Origin: JACRCT01 sp036504155
Lineage (GTDB): Bacteria; Myxococcota; Myxococcia; Myxococcales; UBA5297
Reading direction: 5' to 3'
Length of the DNA stretch: 64,000 bases
Assembly: GCA_036504155.1 (NCBI GenBank)
Contig: DASXVQ010000112.1
Coordinates: 1-64,000 of the forward strand
This document shows positions 7,484-16,794 of this stretch, in pieces. Below the pieces are notes generated by a model. It ran no database searches. It was given only the letters and a program-made list of their open reading frames with translations, and was not told where the DNA came from. The position numbers and the translations under genes are program-made. The first letter of the stretch is position 1. Every line of letters begins with the position of its first letter.

Positions 7484-8449
7484 CTAGAACTCGAAGCCGT
7501 AACCGGCGGTGAACGTGAAGCCGCTGAAGTCACCGATGGCCACGGTGCCCAGCTTGGAGAGCTGGCGGTGCGCCTCGGCGTAACGGACGTCCACGAGGAT
7601 GGACCCGAGGCCCAGGTGCTTGAGCAGCCTCAGCGCCGCCACGAAGGCGTGCGCCGGTCCGCGGTCCTCCACGGTCTGGTCGAACGAGTGCAGCGAGGTG
7701 AAGGTCCACCACAGCCCGTAGCCCACGCCCAGCGACAGCCCCAGCGGCGCGCCCTTCTGCTCGTCCAGGACGTCCCCGGTGACCATCAGCTCCATCGGCA
7801 TCAGCGTGGTGTTCTGCAGGAAGGCCGGGTCATAGCCGCGCCCGATGATGATCCTCGAAAGCCTCGCCCGCACCTGGGAGTACCCGATGCCCAGCGACAG
7901 CCGCAGCCGGTCGTCCAGGATAGGCAGGCGGTAGGCCAGCTCGGCCCCTGCGTACACCCCCGTCTGCAGGGGCGTGCGCGGCACCAGCGCTCCCACTCGC
8001 GGAGCCACTCGGAACCGGGTGATCGCCTTCTTCGCTGCGTCCTTCTTCGCCTCGGCGTCGGCCGCGGCCGGGTCCAGGTCGCCCTGCGCCTCGACGACCC
8101 GGGTGGTCTCGGTCTCGGTCTTCACGATGGCCGGCGGCGGGGGCAGCGGCGCCCCCTTGGCCTCGGTCGCCTTGGCCTGCGCCGGCCTGGCGGCCGGAGC
8201 CGCCGCCGGGGCCTTGGCCGCAGCAGGCGCCGGCGCCTGCTGCGCCTTGGCGGGCGCGGCGGGCGGTGCGACCAGCGGCTGGAGCGGGTCCACGCTGGCC
8301 GCAGCTGGAGCGTCGAGCTTCTTCGCCTTGGAGTTCTTCTTGGCTTTCTTCGCCTTTCCCTCCGCCGAGGCGGGCGCCTGCGCCTGCGCAAGCGCTCCGC
8401 CCGGGAGGACGAGCAAGGCCACTGCCAGCAGTCGTGCCGCGCGGGACAT
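7484..8449 (-). CDS. outer-membrane beta-barrel protein (locus 1)
   Basis: A 321-residue protein with a signal peptide (about residues 1-21, ending GGALAQA). A long Lys/Ala/Pro-rich periplasmic linker runs to about residue 130. The C-terminal 180 residues have alternating amphipathic strands (YAGAELAYRL, LRLSLGIGYSQV, LGLSLGVGYGLWW) and end in the aromatic GFTFTAGYGFEF, a typical barrel C-terminus. The start has GAGGAGA five bases upstream. It follows the large Ig-like lipoprotein by 21 bp and is probably cotranscribed with it from the sigma-type promoter at 12733-12759. The OMP at 20538 has the same layout in locus 2. Function unknown. Confidence 0.75.
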   Translation of the reverse strand: MSRAARLLAVALLVLPGGALAQAQAPASAEGKAKKAKKNSKAKKLDAPAAASVDPLQPLVAPPAAPAKAQQAPAPAAAKAPAAAPAARPAQAKATEAKGAPLPPPPAIVKTETETTRVVEAQGDLDPAAADAEAKKDAAKKAITRFRVAPRVGALVPRTPLQTGVYAGAELAYRLPILDDRLRLSLGIGYSQVRARLSRIIIGRGYDPAFLQNTTLMPMELMVTGDVLDEQKGAPLGLSLGVGYGLWWTFTSLHSFDQTVEDRGPAHAFVAALRLLKHLGLGSILVDVRYAEAHRQLSKLGTVAIGDFSGFTFTAGYGFEF

Positions 8450-8470
8450 GGCCGTCTCCTCGCCTTCTCG

Positions 8471-11400
8471 CTAGAAGCAGTCCGTGGTGCTGGCCGACGG
8501 CGAGATGCGGATGATGCTGTTGAAGCCCCGGTCCGCCACGTAGAGGTCGCCGTTGTGGAAAGTCAGGCCGCGCGGGTCGTTCAGGCCCGTGGCGATGACC
8601 GTGACCTGCGGAGTCGGGTTGGCCGGGTTGCGCACGTCGATGGCGTAGATGGCGCCGGCGTTGCGGTCGGTGGCCAGCAGGCAGCCGTTGACGGGGTTGG
8701 CGCCAGGCGCCGGGCGGGTGGGCTCGAGCTCGATGTCGTAGAGGTTCTGGAACCAGGTCCCGCCGCCGCCGTTGACGGAGAAGGTCTGCACGCCGGCGTT
8801 GCCGTCCACGAAGTGGAAGCTGCGCAGGTTGCTCTGCACGCCCGCGTCCACCACGTACACGTAGAGGTCGCGCCAGTCGCTGCTCGTCGCGGTCGACATG
8901 TTCTTCACCGCCACGCCGAGCTGGGTGCGGCCCACGCCGAAGGTCGCCGACGCGCTGCCGGGCAGCGCCGCGCCCGCCAGGCCCAGGGGCAGCCGGTAGA
9001 CGTTGTTGTCGCCCGACTGGCCCAGGTACAGCTCCTGGTCGTGGCCGTCGCGCAGGGTGCCGGTATTGGGGCTGACCGTGATGGCGGCGCTGCCGGTGAG
9101 CACGACGGAGTTGCCGGCGGTCCCCGTGGCCTTGGCCGACAGCACGACCCGGCTCGCGGTGGCGTTGTACGAGGCGTTGACCTCGCCAGCGGCCTGGATG
9201 GCGGTCGCCAGCGCCTGGCCGGCCGGGTTTCCGCCGGTGACCACGCAGGTCCGGCCAGCGGTGCAGCCGTTGCCGATCAGGTCGATCTCGTAGGTGGTCG
9301 CGCCGACCCTCACGGTCGCGGTGTCGATGGCGGTGGTGGCGTTGATGACGCCCTTGGCGGCCCCGGGGCCCTCCATCGTCAGCCCGCCCATGTTGCCGCC
9401 CGCCAGGGTCAGGTAGGTCGCCGCGCCGCCGAAGGAGTCCACGCGCCAGAGGTCCGGGCCCGAGCTGACGAACAGGTTGCCGTTCAGGTCCGCGGTGATG
9501 AAGTCCGAGCCCAGGTTGAAGCCGGACCACACCTGCGGGGCGGTGGTGCCGGACGGGATGGTGAGCAGGTTGGCGGCGCCGTCGTTGGCGATGAGCAGGT
9601 TGCCCCACGGGTCGAACACCATGTCCATCGGCCCGCTGACGAGCCCGCCCGAGGCGACCACGGTCACCGTGCGGCCGCCCGAAGCGAACAGGTTGACCGA
9701 CAGGATGAGCTGGGCGCTGGAGGCGCGGTTGCCGGCGCCGTCGATGGCCAGGCCGACCAGCGGCACCTCCTCGATCTGCGTGTTGCCCGGCACGTTGAAG
9801 CGGAAGGGCACGGTCACTGGCAGCGGGGTGTTGGCGGCGACGAGCACGGTGCGGGTGCGCAGGGTGCCCGTGCCCGAGGTGGCGAAGTAGGCGGTGTACA
9901 TCACCTCGGAGATGGACGCGTTGTCGCTGGCCACCAGGTCGAAGTCGATGGTGTCGCCCGGCGAGCAGGGGCAGGAGGGCACGGTCCCGGCCGGGACGCA
10001 GGCCACGCCGTTGACGCGCACGTTGGCGACTTGGATGGTCGGCGCCGTGGTGTCGAAGCCCATCACGTTGACGTAGGCCGAGGTGCTCACCGGTCCCGTC
10101 TTGTAGGTGGCGGTGAGGGTGTAGGTGCCCTCGGTGGCGAAGGTGAAGGTCTGGGTGAAGACGCCGCCCAGGCAGGTCAGCGTCGAGGTGGCGGACGCCG
10201 CCGGGCTGGAGGTGATCTCCATGACCGAGACGTCGACCGGGTTCGAGGCCGGGCACGCCACCGGGTTGCCGAAGGCGTCGCGGACCATGGCCATCGCCTT
10301 GACCTGCGAGGCCAGCGGAACCAGCGTGCCGGTCAGCGCCAGGCTCACCGTCGCCGGGGCGCCCGTGCCCACGAACAGCGAGCGCTTCAGGCCGCCGGAG
10401 ACGCCCGCGACGTAGGCGGTGACGTCGTAGGAGGTGGCCCGCGCCATGACGAGGTTGCTGATGACGCCCGAGCCCGAGGTGCCGTCGTCGGCGATCTGCG
10501 CGGCCGGGGCGTTGGTCACCACGGTGACCGGGCCGGCACGGTCGTTCCCGTACTTGTCGACCGCCTGGTACTCGTAGGCCACCTCGGTGCCCGCTGCGAC
10601 CGAGGCGGTGGTGCACTTGGTGGCCGGGGCGGTGCAGCCGGTCAGGAACAGGAAGTCGGGGATCTTCGCGCCGGGGTTGGCCGGGTCGTCCACCAGCTTC
10701 AGGCCGGCGGCGGCCGCGGGGGCGACCTCGAGGACGGCGGTCGCGGTCAGCAGCGGGCTCGTCCCGGGGGCGCTCAACGAGAACTGGAAGGTGTAGCCCG
10801 ATGCCTTCACGCTGCTCAGGTCGTAGACGATGAACGTGGAGCCGACCAGGCCCTGGTTGAGGGCGACCGAGCTTCCCGGCGGGGTGAAGCTCGTCGCCGG
10901 CGCGGGGTTGACGGTGATCGGCGAGAGCGACGCGGTGGACGCGTTGCCGTAGGCGTCGGTCGCCACCGGCATCAGCAGCACCTGCTCGCCCGCCGCCACC
11001 TTCGCCTTCGACAGCCCGAGCGAGAGGTTGGTGGTCGGGCCGGGCACCACGGTCAGCGCGCGCTTGACGATGCCCTGGACGCCGGCGACCCGTCCGGCGA
11101 CCTCATACGCCGCCGCGCTCGCCAAGTGCAGGTTCTCGATGAGGCCGCCGGCGACGCCGTCGTCGAACACGAGCGCGCCGGGGATGTCGGTGGCGACGGT
11201 GACCGCGCCGGGCCGCTCGTTGCCCCACGGGTCGGCCACCTTGTACTCGTAGGCGACCTTGGTGCCCGCGGCCACGGTGGCGCTGGCGCACCTGGTCGCC
11301 GGGGCGGTGCAGCCCGTCAGGAACAGGAAGTCGGGGATCTTCGCGCCGCCGGGGTTCGCCGGGTCGTCCACCAGCTTGAAGCCCGCCGCCGGCCCCGGCT

Positions 11401-12661
11401 CCACCTTCAGCTTCGCGCTGGCGGTGAGCAGCGGGTCGGTGCCGGGCGCGCTCACCAAGAACTCGAAGGTGTAGCCCGAGCCCGCCACGCCGGCGAGATC
11501 GTACGCCACGAAGCCAGTCCCACTCAGGCCCTGCGGCAACGCCGCCGACCCGTCGGGCGGGTTGAACGTCGCCGCCAGCGCCGGCGCCACCGCGATCGCC
11601 GACAGCGTCCCCGCCGCCGAGTTGCCCCACGCGTCGGTGGCCAGCGCCTGGACCTCCACCGCCTCACCCGCGACCGCCGCGCTCTTCGAGAGCTTCAGCG
11701 CCAGGTTCTCGGCCCTGCCCGCGATCACCGTGAAGCTCGCCGCCGCGGTCAGGGTCGTCGCCCCTTCGATCACCGCCACCACCTGGTAGTCCTTGCCCGC
11801 CAGCACCACTCCCGAGATGGTGTCGCCGGCCACGAACGCCCCGGGGGCGTCGGTTCGCAGCGACCAGCGCGTGGACAGGAGGTTGGCGCTCGGGCTGCCG
11901 TCGGTCACCACCAGCTTCGCGGTGATGAGCGAGTCCGGCGGCAGGGTGATCGCCGCGCCGCTGGTGGGCATGCCCGTGGCGTCCAGCGACTGCAGGCTCA
12001 GCTCCGCGCTGGCCGGCACGCCGCCCAGCACCAGCACCAGCGCGCTGTCGCTCACGCCCGCCAGGGTCGCCGTCAAGGTCCACAAGCCCGCCTTGGACAG
12101 CCCGGCCAGCGATGCCTTGGCGAAGCCCAGGTTGTCGGTCTTGGCGGTGGCCTCGGACTTGGTCGTCCCGTCCTCGTGCAGCGCCGAGAAGGCGACGTCG
12201 AGCCCGGCGAGCGACACCGCCTCGTCGGTGAGGATCTGCGCGGCCACGGCAGCCACCGGCCGGTCGGCGCTCAACGGGTCGAGCGGCACGGAGAGGCGCA
12301 CCGCCTTGGGCGTGAACGCCACGCGCTCCAGCTTCACCGTCGCCGCCTCGCTGGCGTTTCCCGCCGCGTCGGTCGCGGTGAAGCTGAAGGTGTTCTCGCC
12401 CATCTCCAGCGGCGCCTCGAGCTCGAACTCCGCGGTGAACGGGTCCGCGGTCAGCTCCGGCCCCGTCCACGACGGGTTGCGCGTCACCGCGATCTTCGCG
12501 CCGTACTCCGCCGTGCCCTTGAACACGACCTTGTCCAGCGAGGTCGGCGTGCGCAGCGTCGCCAGGCGCGGCTTCGGCGGCGCCTCCTGGTCCTTGACCT
12601 CGCAGCCTGCCGCGAACAGCACCGCCACCAAGGCGACCCAAGCCAGCCGATTCCCGTTCAT
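8471..12661 (-). CDS. large Ig-like/beta-propeller lipoprotein (locus 1)
   Basis: A 1396-residue lipoprotein: MNGNRLAWVALVAVLFAAGC gives Cys20 as the lipidation site, and GGAGGA precedes ATG 12661. The N-terminal part is a chain of bacterial Ig-like domains. Two of these (about 225 residues each) are close tandem copies sharing LVDDPANPG and KIPDFLFLTGCTAPAT. The C-terminal 450 residues read like a propeller with SGPMDMVFDPWGNLLIAN and LNDPRGLTFHNGDLYVADRG, interrupted by a TGTAGNSVVLTGSAAITV insert resembling domains found in phage-type proteins. It is probably an extended surface or periplasmic scaffold. It is transcribed with the downstream OMP. Function unknown. Confidence 0.8.
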   Translation of the reverse strand: MNGNRLAWVALVAVLFAAGCEVKDQEAPPKPRLATLRTPTSLDKVVFKGTAEYGAKIAVTRNPSWTGPELTADPFTAEFELEAPLEMGENTFSFTATDAAGNASEAATVKLERVAFTPKAVRLSVPLDPLSADRPVAAVAAQILTDEAVSLAGLDVAFSALHEDGTTKSEATAKTDNLGFAKASLAGLSKAGLWTLTATLAGVSDSALVLVLGGVPASAELSLQSLDATGMPTSGAAITLPPDSLITAKLVVTDGSPSANLLSTRWSLRTDAPGAFVAGDTISGVVLAGKDYQVVAVIEGATTLTAAASFTVIAGRAENLALKLSKSAAVAGEAVEVQALATDAWGNSAAGTLSAIAVAPALAATFNPPDGSAALPQGLSGTGFVAYDLAGVAGSGYTFEFLVSAPGTDPLLTASAKLKVEPGPAAGFKLVDDPANPGGAKIPDFLFLTGCTAPATRCASATVAAGTKVAYEYKVADPWGNERPGAVTVATDIPGALVFDDGVAGGLIENLHLASAAAYEVAGRVAGVQGIVKRALTVVPGPTTNLSLGLSKAKVAAGEQVLLMPVATDAYGNASTASLSPITVNPAPATSFTPPGSSVALNQGLVGSTFIVYDLSSVKASGYTFQFSLSAPGTSPLLTATAVLEVAPAAAAGLKLVDDPANPGAKIPDFLFLTGCTAPATKCTTASVAAGTEVAYEYQAVDKYGNDRAGPVTVVTNAPAAQIADDGTSGSGVISNLVMARATSYDVTAYVAGVSGGLKRSLFVGTGAPATVSLALTGTLVPLASQVKAMAMVRDAFGNPVACPASNPVDVSVMEITSSPAASATSTLTCLGGVFTQTFTFATEGTYTLTATYKTGPVSTSAYVNVMGFDTTAPTIQVANVRVNGVACVPAGTVPSCPCSPGDTIDFDLVASDNASISEVMYTAYFATSGTGTLRTRTVLVAANTPLPVTVPFRFNVPGNTQIEEVPLVGLAIDGAGNRASSAQLILSVNLFASGGRTVTVVASGGLVSGPMDMVFDPWGNLLIANDGAANLLTIPSGTTAPQVWSGFNLGSDFITADLNGNLFVSSGPDLWRVDSFGGAATYLTLAGGNMGGLTMEGPGAAKGVINATTAIDTATVRVGATTYEIDLIGNGCTAGRTCVVTGGNPAGQALATAIQAAGEVNASYNATASRVVLSAKATGTAGNSVVLTGSAAITVSPNTGTLRDGHDQELYLGQSGDNNVYRLPLGLAGAALPGSASATFGVGRTQLGVAVKNMSTATSSDWRDLYVYVVDAGVQSNLRSFHFVDGNAGVQTFSVNGGGGTWFQNLYDIELEPTRPAPGANPVNGCLLATDRNAGAIYAIDVRNPANPTPQVTVIATGLNDPRGLTFHNGDLYVADRGFNSIIRISPSASTTDCF
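10373..11738 (-). repeat. tandem duplication of a ~225-residue Ig-like module
   Basis: Two adjacent coding copies (about 11051-11738 and 10373-11050). The segment around 10610-10700 and the one around 11280-11390 are almost identical in DNA, which suggests recent duplication or gene conversion. Limits are approximate. Confidence 0.7.
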
Positions 12662-12732
12662 CAGGTCCTCCAGAGCATGGGGAAGCTCGAGGCGCCCCCG
12701 CACGTCAGAGCGGTGTGCCCCGTCAACGTTCA

Positions 12733-12759
12733 ATTGTCGGAACCGAAGCGAATCCGTCA
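12733..12759 (-). promoter_or_regulatory. candidate ECF sigma promoter of the Ig-lipoprotein/OMP operon
   Basis: On the minus strand: TGACGGATT (12759-12751), 11 bases, CGACAAT (12739-12733), then 71 bases to the start codon. It matches three other sites in this window. Confidence 0.65.
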
Positions 12760-12859
12760 CAGCGGGCCGGCGCCGCACCGCCGGCCGGGGGCCGGAAGCG
12801 CCAACTGCCCGATTTCAGGAGCGCCTTTCAGGCGTCGGCCCGGACGGGTTTGCTCCGGC

Positions 12860-14017
12860 TCACTGGCACAGGTCGTCGGCGCAGGAACCGGCGGCGCACC
12901 AATCGCCGACGCAGCAGGGCTGTCCGGGCAGGCCGCAGGCCTCGCACGCGTCGGCCCTGCACGCGAACCCCGGGCCGCAGTAGTGGCCGTCGCCGGAGGC
13001 GCAGCAGGGCTGGCCGCCTCCGCCGCAGGCGGCGCAGGTGGCGCCGCCGCTGGCGCTGGCGCTGAAGGGCGCCGTGCACCCGCTCTGCGCGCACTCGGGC
13101 TGGCCGAGGCCGCCGCAGACGCCCGCCGCCCCGCCCACGCAGCTCCCCGCGGCGCACGTGCCGTCGCCGCCCGCGCACGCGCCCCCGGTGCCGAGGCAGA
13201 CCGTGGTCGCGCCGCAGCACCCGCCGGCCTCGCACCAGCGCCCTTCGCAGCACGGCTCGCCGGGCGCGCCGCAGGCGGCGCAGGCGGCATCCCCGCACAC
13301 GAGCCGCGCACCGGTGCAGAAGTCGTCGCTCCCGTCCGTGCAGCACGGCTCGCCCGCGGCGCCGCAACCGCCGCAGCTGCCGTTGTCGCAGGCGCCCAGA
13401 GCGGCGGTGCACGGCTGCCCCGACGCGACGCACACCTGCCCGGAGCAGCATCCGCCCGCCTCGCAGCTCGCCGACGCGCAGCAGGGCTGGCCGGGCCCGC
13501 CGCAGGCCTGGAACGCGCCGGCCACGCAGACGGAGCCCGGGGCCGTGCCCCCCAGGCCCGGCGGGACGCAGGACGCGCCGTCCGCGCAGGCGCCGCCCGC
13601 GCAGCCGGTGCCCGGGCACGGCGGCTGGAAGGGCAGTCCGCAGGCGCCCCCGTCGGCGGCCGCAGGGCCGGAGTCGGCCGGGCCCCCGACGTCGGCTCCG
13701 GCCGCGCCGGAGTCCGGCAGCGCGCCGTCGGGCGCGAGCGGGCCCGCGTCGGAGGGCGACGAGCCGTCCGCCGCGAGTGGGCCCGTGTCGGGGTTCGTCC
13801 CGCCGTCGGCTGGCACCGCGCCGTCGGGCCCGCCGTCGGCCGGCACCGAGCCGTCGGGCCTCCCGCCGTCGAAGACGTCTGCGTCCGAGCGGACGCTCGT
13901 GGCGTCCGGTCCCCACCCGTCGGCGATGTCCACCAGCTGGTCGCAGCCCTCGGCAGCGCCCAGCGCCGCGAGCGACAGCAGCAGCGGGAGGCTCGCAGTG
14001 GACGCTCGGGGGCTCAT
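12860..14017 (-). CDS. Cys-rich CGxxGxPCC-repeat lipoprotein (locus 1)
   Basis: A 385-residue protein starting at ATG 14017 (the GTG at 14026 is less likely). The N-terminal hydrophobic segment ends near AAEGC, a probable lipidation site. An Asp/Gly/Pro-rich linker of about 100 residues follows (repeated PDG, ADG, PDS). The last 260 residues contain about 40 cysteines in repeats such as CGGPGQPCC and CGAPGEPCC. Its C-terminal region is collinear with that of the larger protein at 17625-20261, including CTAP, CxACG and PCC units. It would be a disulfide-stabilised extracytoplasmic protein. It lies 10 bp after the anti-sigma gene, so it is the third gene of the sigma operon. Function unknown. 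Confidence 0.75.
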   Translation of the reverse strand: MSPRASTASLPLLLSLAALGAAEGCDQLVDIADGWGPDATSVRSDADVFDGGRPDGSVPADGGPDGAVPADGGTNPDTGPLAADGSSPSDAGPLAPDGALPDSGAAGADVGGPADSGPAAADGGACGLPFQPPCPGTGCAGGACADGASCVPPGLGGTAPGSVCVAGAFQACGGPGQPCCASASCEAGGCCSGQVCVASGQPCTAALGACDNGSCGGCGAAGEPCCTDGSDDFCTGARLVCGDAACAACGAPGEPCCEGRWCEAGGCCGATTVCLGTGGACAGGDGTCAAGSCVGGAAGVCGGLGQPECAQSGCTAPFSASASGGATCAACGGGGQPCCASGDGHYCGPGFACRADACEACGLPGQPCCVGDWCAAGSCADDLCQ

Positions 14018-14027
14018 GGAAACCACC

Positions 14028-14846
14028 CTACTCCGGCAGCGGCGGGGCCTGGGGGAGCGAGGCGAGCGCCTTGCGCACGCTGGGGAGCGAGAGGCTCTCG
14101 GGGAAGCGTCGCTCGAACTCCGCCCCGGCCCGGCACGCCTCGTCGAACCGCCCCGCGCTCACCAAGGCCTGGACCCGGAGCGCCTCCCGCTCCTGGACGA
14201 GCTGGCCCTCGGGGAACCGCTCGGCGTGGAGGTCCACCAGCGAGAGCGCCTCGGCCGGCTGGCGGCCGAGCGTCTCCTGGGCCTGCCGCAGGATGCCTGC
14301 CTCCTCGGCGAGGCCGCGGTTCGGGTCCGCCGGCGCGCGCCCGCTCGGCCGGGCCGGCATCGCCGCGGGCCGCTGGGGGGCCGTGGGGGCCGTGGGGGTC
14401 GTGGGGGCCGTGGGGGCCGGGCGCGCGGGCTCGGGGGCCGGCGAAGGCGCGGGCGCGACCGGCGAAAGCGGCACGACCACCGCAGGGGCGGCGGCGAGCG
14501 CGGTGGGCGCGGCGGGCCGGGGCAGCTCCTGCAGAGGCGGAGGCCAGACGTGCAGCGCCAGCGACGCCAGCGCCGCTCCGGAAGCGCCGCCGAGCGCGAA
14601 CATCACCACCCCGACGATCAGCTTGCTCGCGAAGAAGGCCTTGATCCCGGCCGCCGTCTGCGCACCCGTGGCCAGGGCGCCGCTCGCCGAGGCTCCCGCA
14701 GCGGTCACCACGCCCGCGGCCACCGCCGCCTCGATGGCGGCCAGCACCTGCGCCTGCTCGCCCGAAGGCGGGGACAGCAGCGGCCGCTCGCGGTCGAGCA
14801 GCGCCTGCAGGTGCGGAGCCAGCGGCTCGAGTTCGTGCGCGCTCAT
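14028..14846 (-). CDS. putative anti-sigma factor, single-pass membrane protein
   Basis: A 272-residue protein starting at ATG 14846, which overlaps the sigma stop as ATGA. Residues 1-80 are the cytoplasmic part (LAPHLQALLDRERPLLSPP). One membrane segment follows (LIVGVVMFALGGASGAALAS), then a long Pro/Ala/Thr linker. The C-terminal 90 residues are helical and TPR-like (AEEAGILRQAQETLGRQPAE, EREALRVQALVSAGRFDEAC). No zinc-binding HxxxCxxC motif is present, so it is not a ZAS-type anti-sigma. The role is inferred from coupling and topology: it would hold the ECF sigma factor at the membrane and release it on an envelope signal. Confidence 0.7.
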   Translation of the reverse strand: MSAHELEPLAPHLQALLDRERPLLSPPSGEQAQVLAAIEAAVAAGVVTAAGASASGALATGAQTAAGIKAFFASKLIVGVVMFALGGASGAALASLALHVWPPPLQELPRPAAPTALAAAPAVVVPLSPVAPAPSPAPEPARPAPTAPTTPTAPTAPQRPAAMPARPSGRAPADPNRGLAEEAGILRQAQETLGRQPAEALSLVDLHAERFPEGQLVQEREALRVQALVSAGRFDEACRAGAEFERRFPESLSLPSVRKALASLPQAPPLPE

Positions 14847-15406
14847 GGCCTCTTCCCCTGGCTCGGCTCGCTGCGTGGCGAAGCGGGAGCGCCCACGGCG
14901 GGCGCGGAACGGGCGTCGAGCACCGCCTGCGCGAAGCACTGCCGGGCCAGCCGCAGCCTCGAGTACGCGGTGTTGAGCGGGATGGCGAGCTCCCGCGCGA
15001 TCTCGGGCATCCCGCTGCCGTCGAGGTCGTGCATCACGAACACGGCGCGCTTGTCGAGGTCCAGCGCGTCGAGCGCCTGGGCGACGAGCGCCCGGTCCTC
15101 CGCGGCGCTGGCGGCCTGCTCGGGCCCCGGCGCCGGGCAGGCCAGGGATTCCACCGGGAACTCACCGGCCGTCCCCGGCCGGCCCGCCTCGCGCCGCCTG
15201 CGGTTGCTCACCACCCGGTACGCGACTCCGAACAGCCACGGACGCACCGGCCGCGCCGGGTCCAGCTCGGCGAACCGGCGGTAGACGATCAGGAAGACGT
15301 CCTGCGCGAGGTCCTTGAGGTCCGTCCTCGGGATCCCCAGGCGGCGCAGGGTGTTCCACACGTAGGCGTACTCGGCCTCGTAGACGATGTGGAAGGAAGG
15401 CGCCAT
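14843..15406 (-). CDS. ECF-type RNA polymerase sigma factor
   Basis: A 187-residue sigma-70 family factor with only regions 2 and 4. Region 2: YAYVWNTLRRLGIPRTDLKD, LAQDVFLIVYRRF, then PWLFGVAYRVVSNRRRR. Region 4: LDALDLDKRAVFVMHDLDG and MPEIARELAIPLNTAYSRLR (helix-turn-helix). ATG 15406 starts the protein directly at region 2, as is usual. A candidate promoter for itself ends 13 bases upstream of the ATG and resembles promoters of three other transcripts here, so it is probably autoregulated. It is coupled to a putative anti-sigma and followed by a Cys-rich lipoprotein gene. Confidence 0.9.
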   Translation of the reverse strand: MAPSFHIVYEAEYAYVWNTLRRLGIPRTDLKDLAQDVFLIVYRRFAELDPARPVRPWLFGVAYRVVSNRRRREAGRPGTAGEFPVESLACPAPGPEQAASAAEDRALVAQALDALDLDKRAVFVMHDLDGSGMPEIARELAIPLNTAYSRLRLARQCFAQAVLDARSAPAVGAPASPRSEPSQGKRP

Positions 15407-15419
15407 GGCTCTCTTGGTA

Positions 15420-15445
15420 CTTGTCGCGAGCGCTCGCTTCCGTCA
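15420..15445 (-). promoter_or_regulatory. candidate autoregulatory ECF promoter of the sigma operon
   Basis: On the minus strand: TGACGGAAG (15445-15437), 10 bases (CGAGCGCTCG, itself a palindrome), CGACAAG (15426-15420). The TGA is also the stop codon of the upstream gene. Confidence 0.65.
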
Positions 15446-16639
15446 ACGCAGCTTCAACAGCCCCGTCAGCCCGAGGCTGCCGCCCACGACCGGCATGCTC
15501 CATGCGATCCCGCCACCCACTCGAAGCGTCGTCCGCGCCAGGGGCACGCGCAGGTCGCCCTGGAAGCGGAGCCAGAGGGGCCCGTGGAGCGCGATGTCGA
15601 AAGTGGCTCGGGCACCGACGTCGACGTAGGCTGTGGTCGACCCTCGAGCGCCCGGGATGTCCGACGCGGAGGCGAGGAGCGCTCCGCCCGAGACGAGCGC
15701 GCAGATCCCCGCGAGGCCGACCCTGGCGCAGGGCACGAGCGAGGCCATCAGAAGGGAGGTCCCCAGCCGCCCGCCCGCGTAGCCCCCCGAAGAGGGCAGG
15801 TCCGCGCGCCCCTCCAGGCCCATTCGGAACCAGCCCGCGCCCGCCTCCGCGCCGAGCGCCGCGCCGGCGGCGACGACGCCAGGTGCGGACCCGAGGCCGG
15901 CGACGACCCCCACGTGGATGGACGCCTCGACCGGCGCGCCGCCGCCGGCCGCCGGCGCCCCCGCGTCCGCCGGCGCCGGGGGCATCCCCTCGCCCCACGC
16001 CGGCGCGACGGCGTCCACCTCGTGGATCGCGATCTCCGGTCCGGCGTCGGACGCGCCGGCGTCGGCGGGCTCGCTCTCGCCGCCGGCGTCGAGCTCCGTC
16101 GCGTCGGGGGTCGTCGCGTCGGGCGCGGCCTCGGGGGCAAGCGCATCGGTCTCCTCCGCGGGCCCGGAGTCCATGAACCCGGCGTCGGGCGGGTCGAGGT
16201 CCGGCGGGCGTGCGTCCGGGACCTCTCTGAAGGGCTCTGGAGGCTCTCGAGGAGGCGGCGGCTTGGCGAGGCAGAGCGGGTCGATGGCGATGCTGATGGC
16301 CAGCTCCATGGCGGAGGCGAGCTCGGCGCAGCCCCGGCCGCGCGAGTCCAGCACGCGGCTGCCGCGGGGCTCGCCACTCGAGGTGGCCGCCTCCACCCGT
16401 GCGGTCAGCCCGGTGCGGGCGGGCCCGACGCTCGCCCGCAGCACCAGCTGCGCCGGCTCGCCGAACGGGTCGCGGCCCACGCGTGCGGCGACCGCGCGGC
16501 GGAGCGCCGCCTCGTCCGGGCAGCCAAGTGCTTCCGGCGCGCGCGAGTAGAGCAGGCGGACGGTCGGCAGCTCGTCTTCGGAGGCCGCCTGGGCACCGAG
16601 CACGAGCAGCCCCACCAGTGTCAACGCCACGCCTGACAT
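15443..16639 (-). CDS. envelope protein with Asp/Ala linker and C-terminal barrel-like domain
   Basis: A 398-residue protein with a short signal peptide (ALTLVGLLVLGAQA). Residues 20-130 form a domain with VRLLYSRAPEALGCPDEAAL, RRAVAARVGRDPF and GCAELASAMELAISIAIDPL, a pattern often found in uncharacterised myxobacterial proteins. Residues 130-230 are a low-complexity PDAG/DAT linker. The last 165 residues are strand-rich (GWFRMGLEGRADL, YVDVGARATFDIALHGPLWL) and end LTGLLKLR, like a small outer-membrane barrel. It precedes the sigma gene by 36 bp in the same direction; its last codons overlap the candidate sigma promoter. Function unknown. Confidence 0.7.
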   Translation of the reverse strand: MSGVALTLVGLLVLGAQAASEDELPTVRLLYSRAPEALGCPDEAALRRAVAARVGRDPFGEPAQLVLRASVGPARTGLTARVEAATSSGEPRGSRVLDSRGRGCAELASAMELAISIAIDPLCLAKPPPPREPPEPFREVPDARPPDLDPPDAGFMDSGPAEETDALAPEAAPDATTPDATELDAGGESEPADAGASDAGPEIAIHEVDAVAPAWGEGMPPAPADAGAPAAGGGAPVEASIHVGVVAGLGSAPGVVAAGAALGAEAGAGWFRMGLEGRADLPSSGGYAGGRLGTSLLMASLVPCARVGLAGICALVSGGALLASASDIPGARGSTTAYVDVGARATFDIALHGPLWLRFQGDLRVPLARTTLRVGGGIAWSMPVVGGSLGLTGLLKLR

Positions 16640-16794
16640 GCGGGGCGGACTCTACCGTCCGCTCGCGCCCGTGGCGAGCGGACCGACCCGTCGTGGGCCC
16701 AGTCAGGGCCGGGCTCGCGCGTCCCATTCCCGCCGCGGGCGGGTCGGTCGACGAGCGGAGGGGGCGCCAAGCCCGCGTCGAGCCCCGAGCGCCC

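Noticed and set aside
7472..14644. A 2390-codon open frame on the plus strand opposite the locus 1 genes
   Set aside because: It lies antisense to four well-supported genes, has low-complexity Arg/Gly/Ala composition and no domain. It is a GC-driven shadow.
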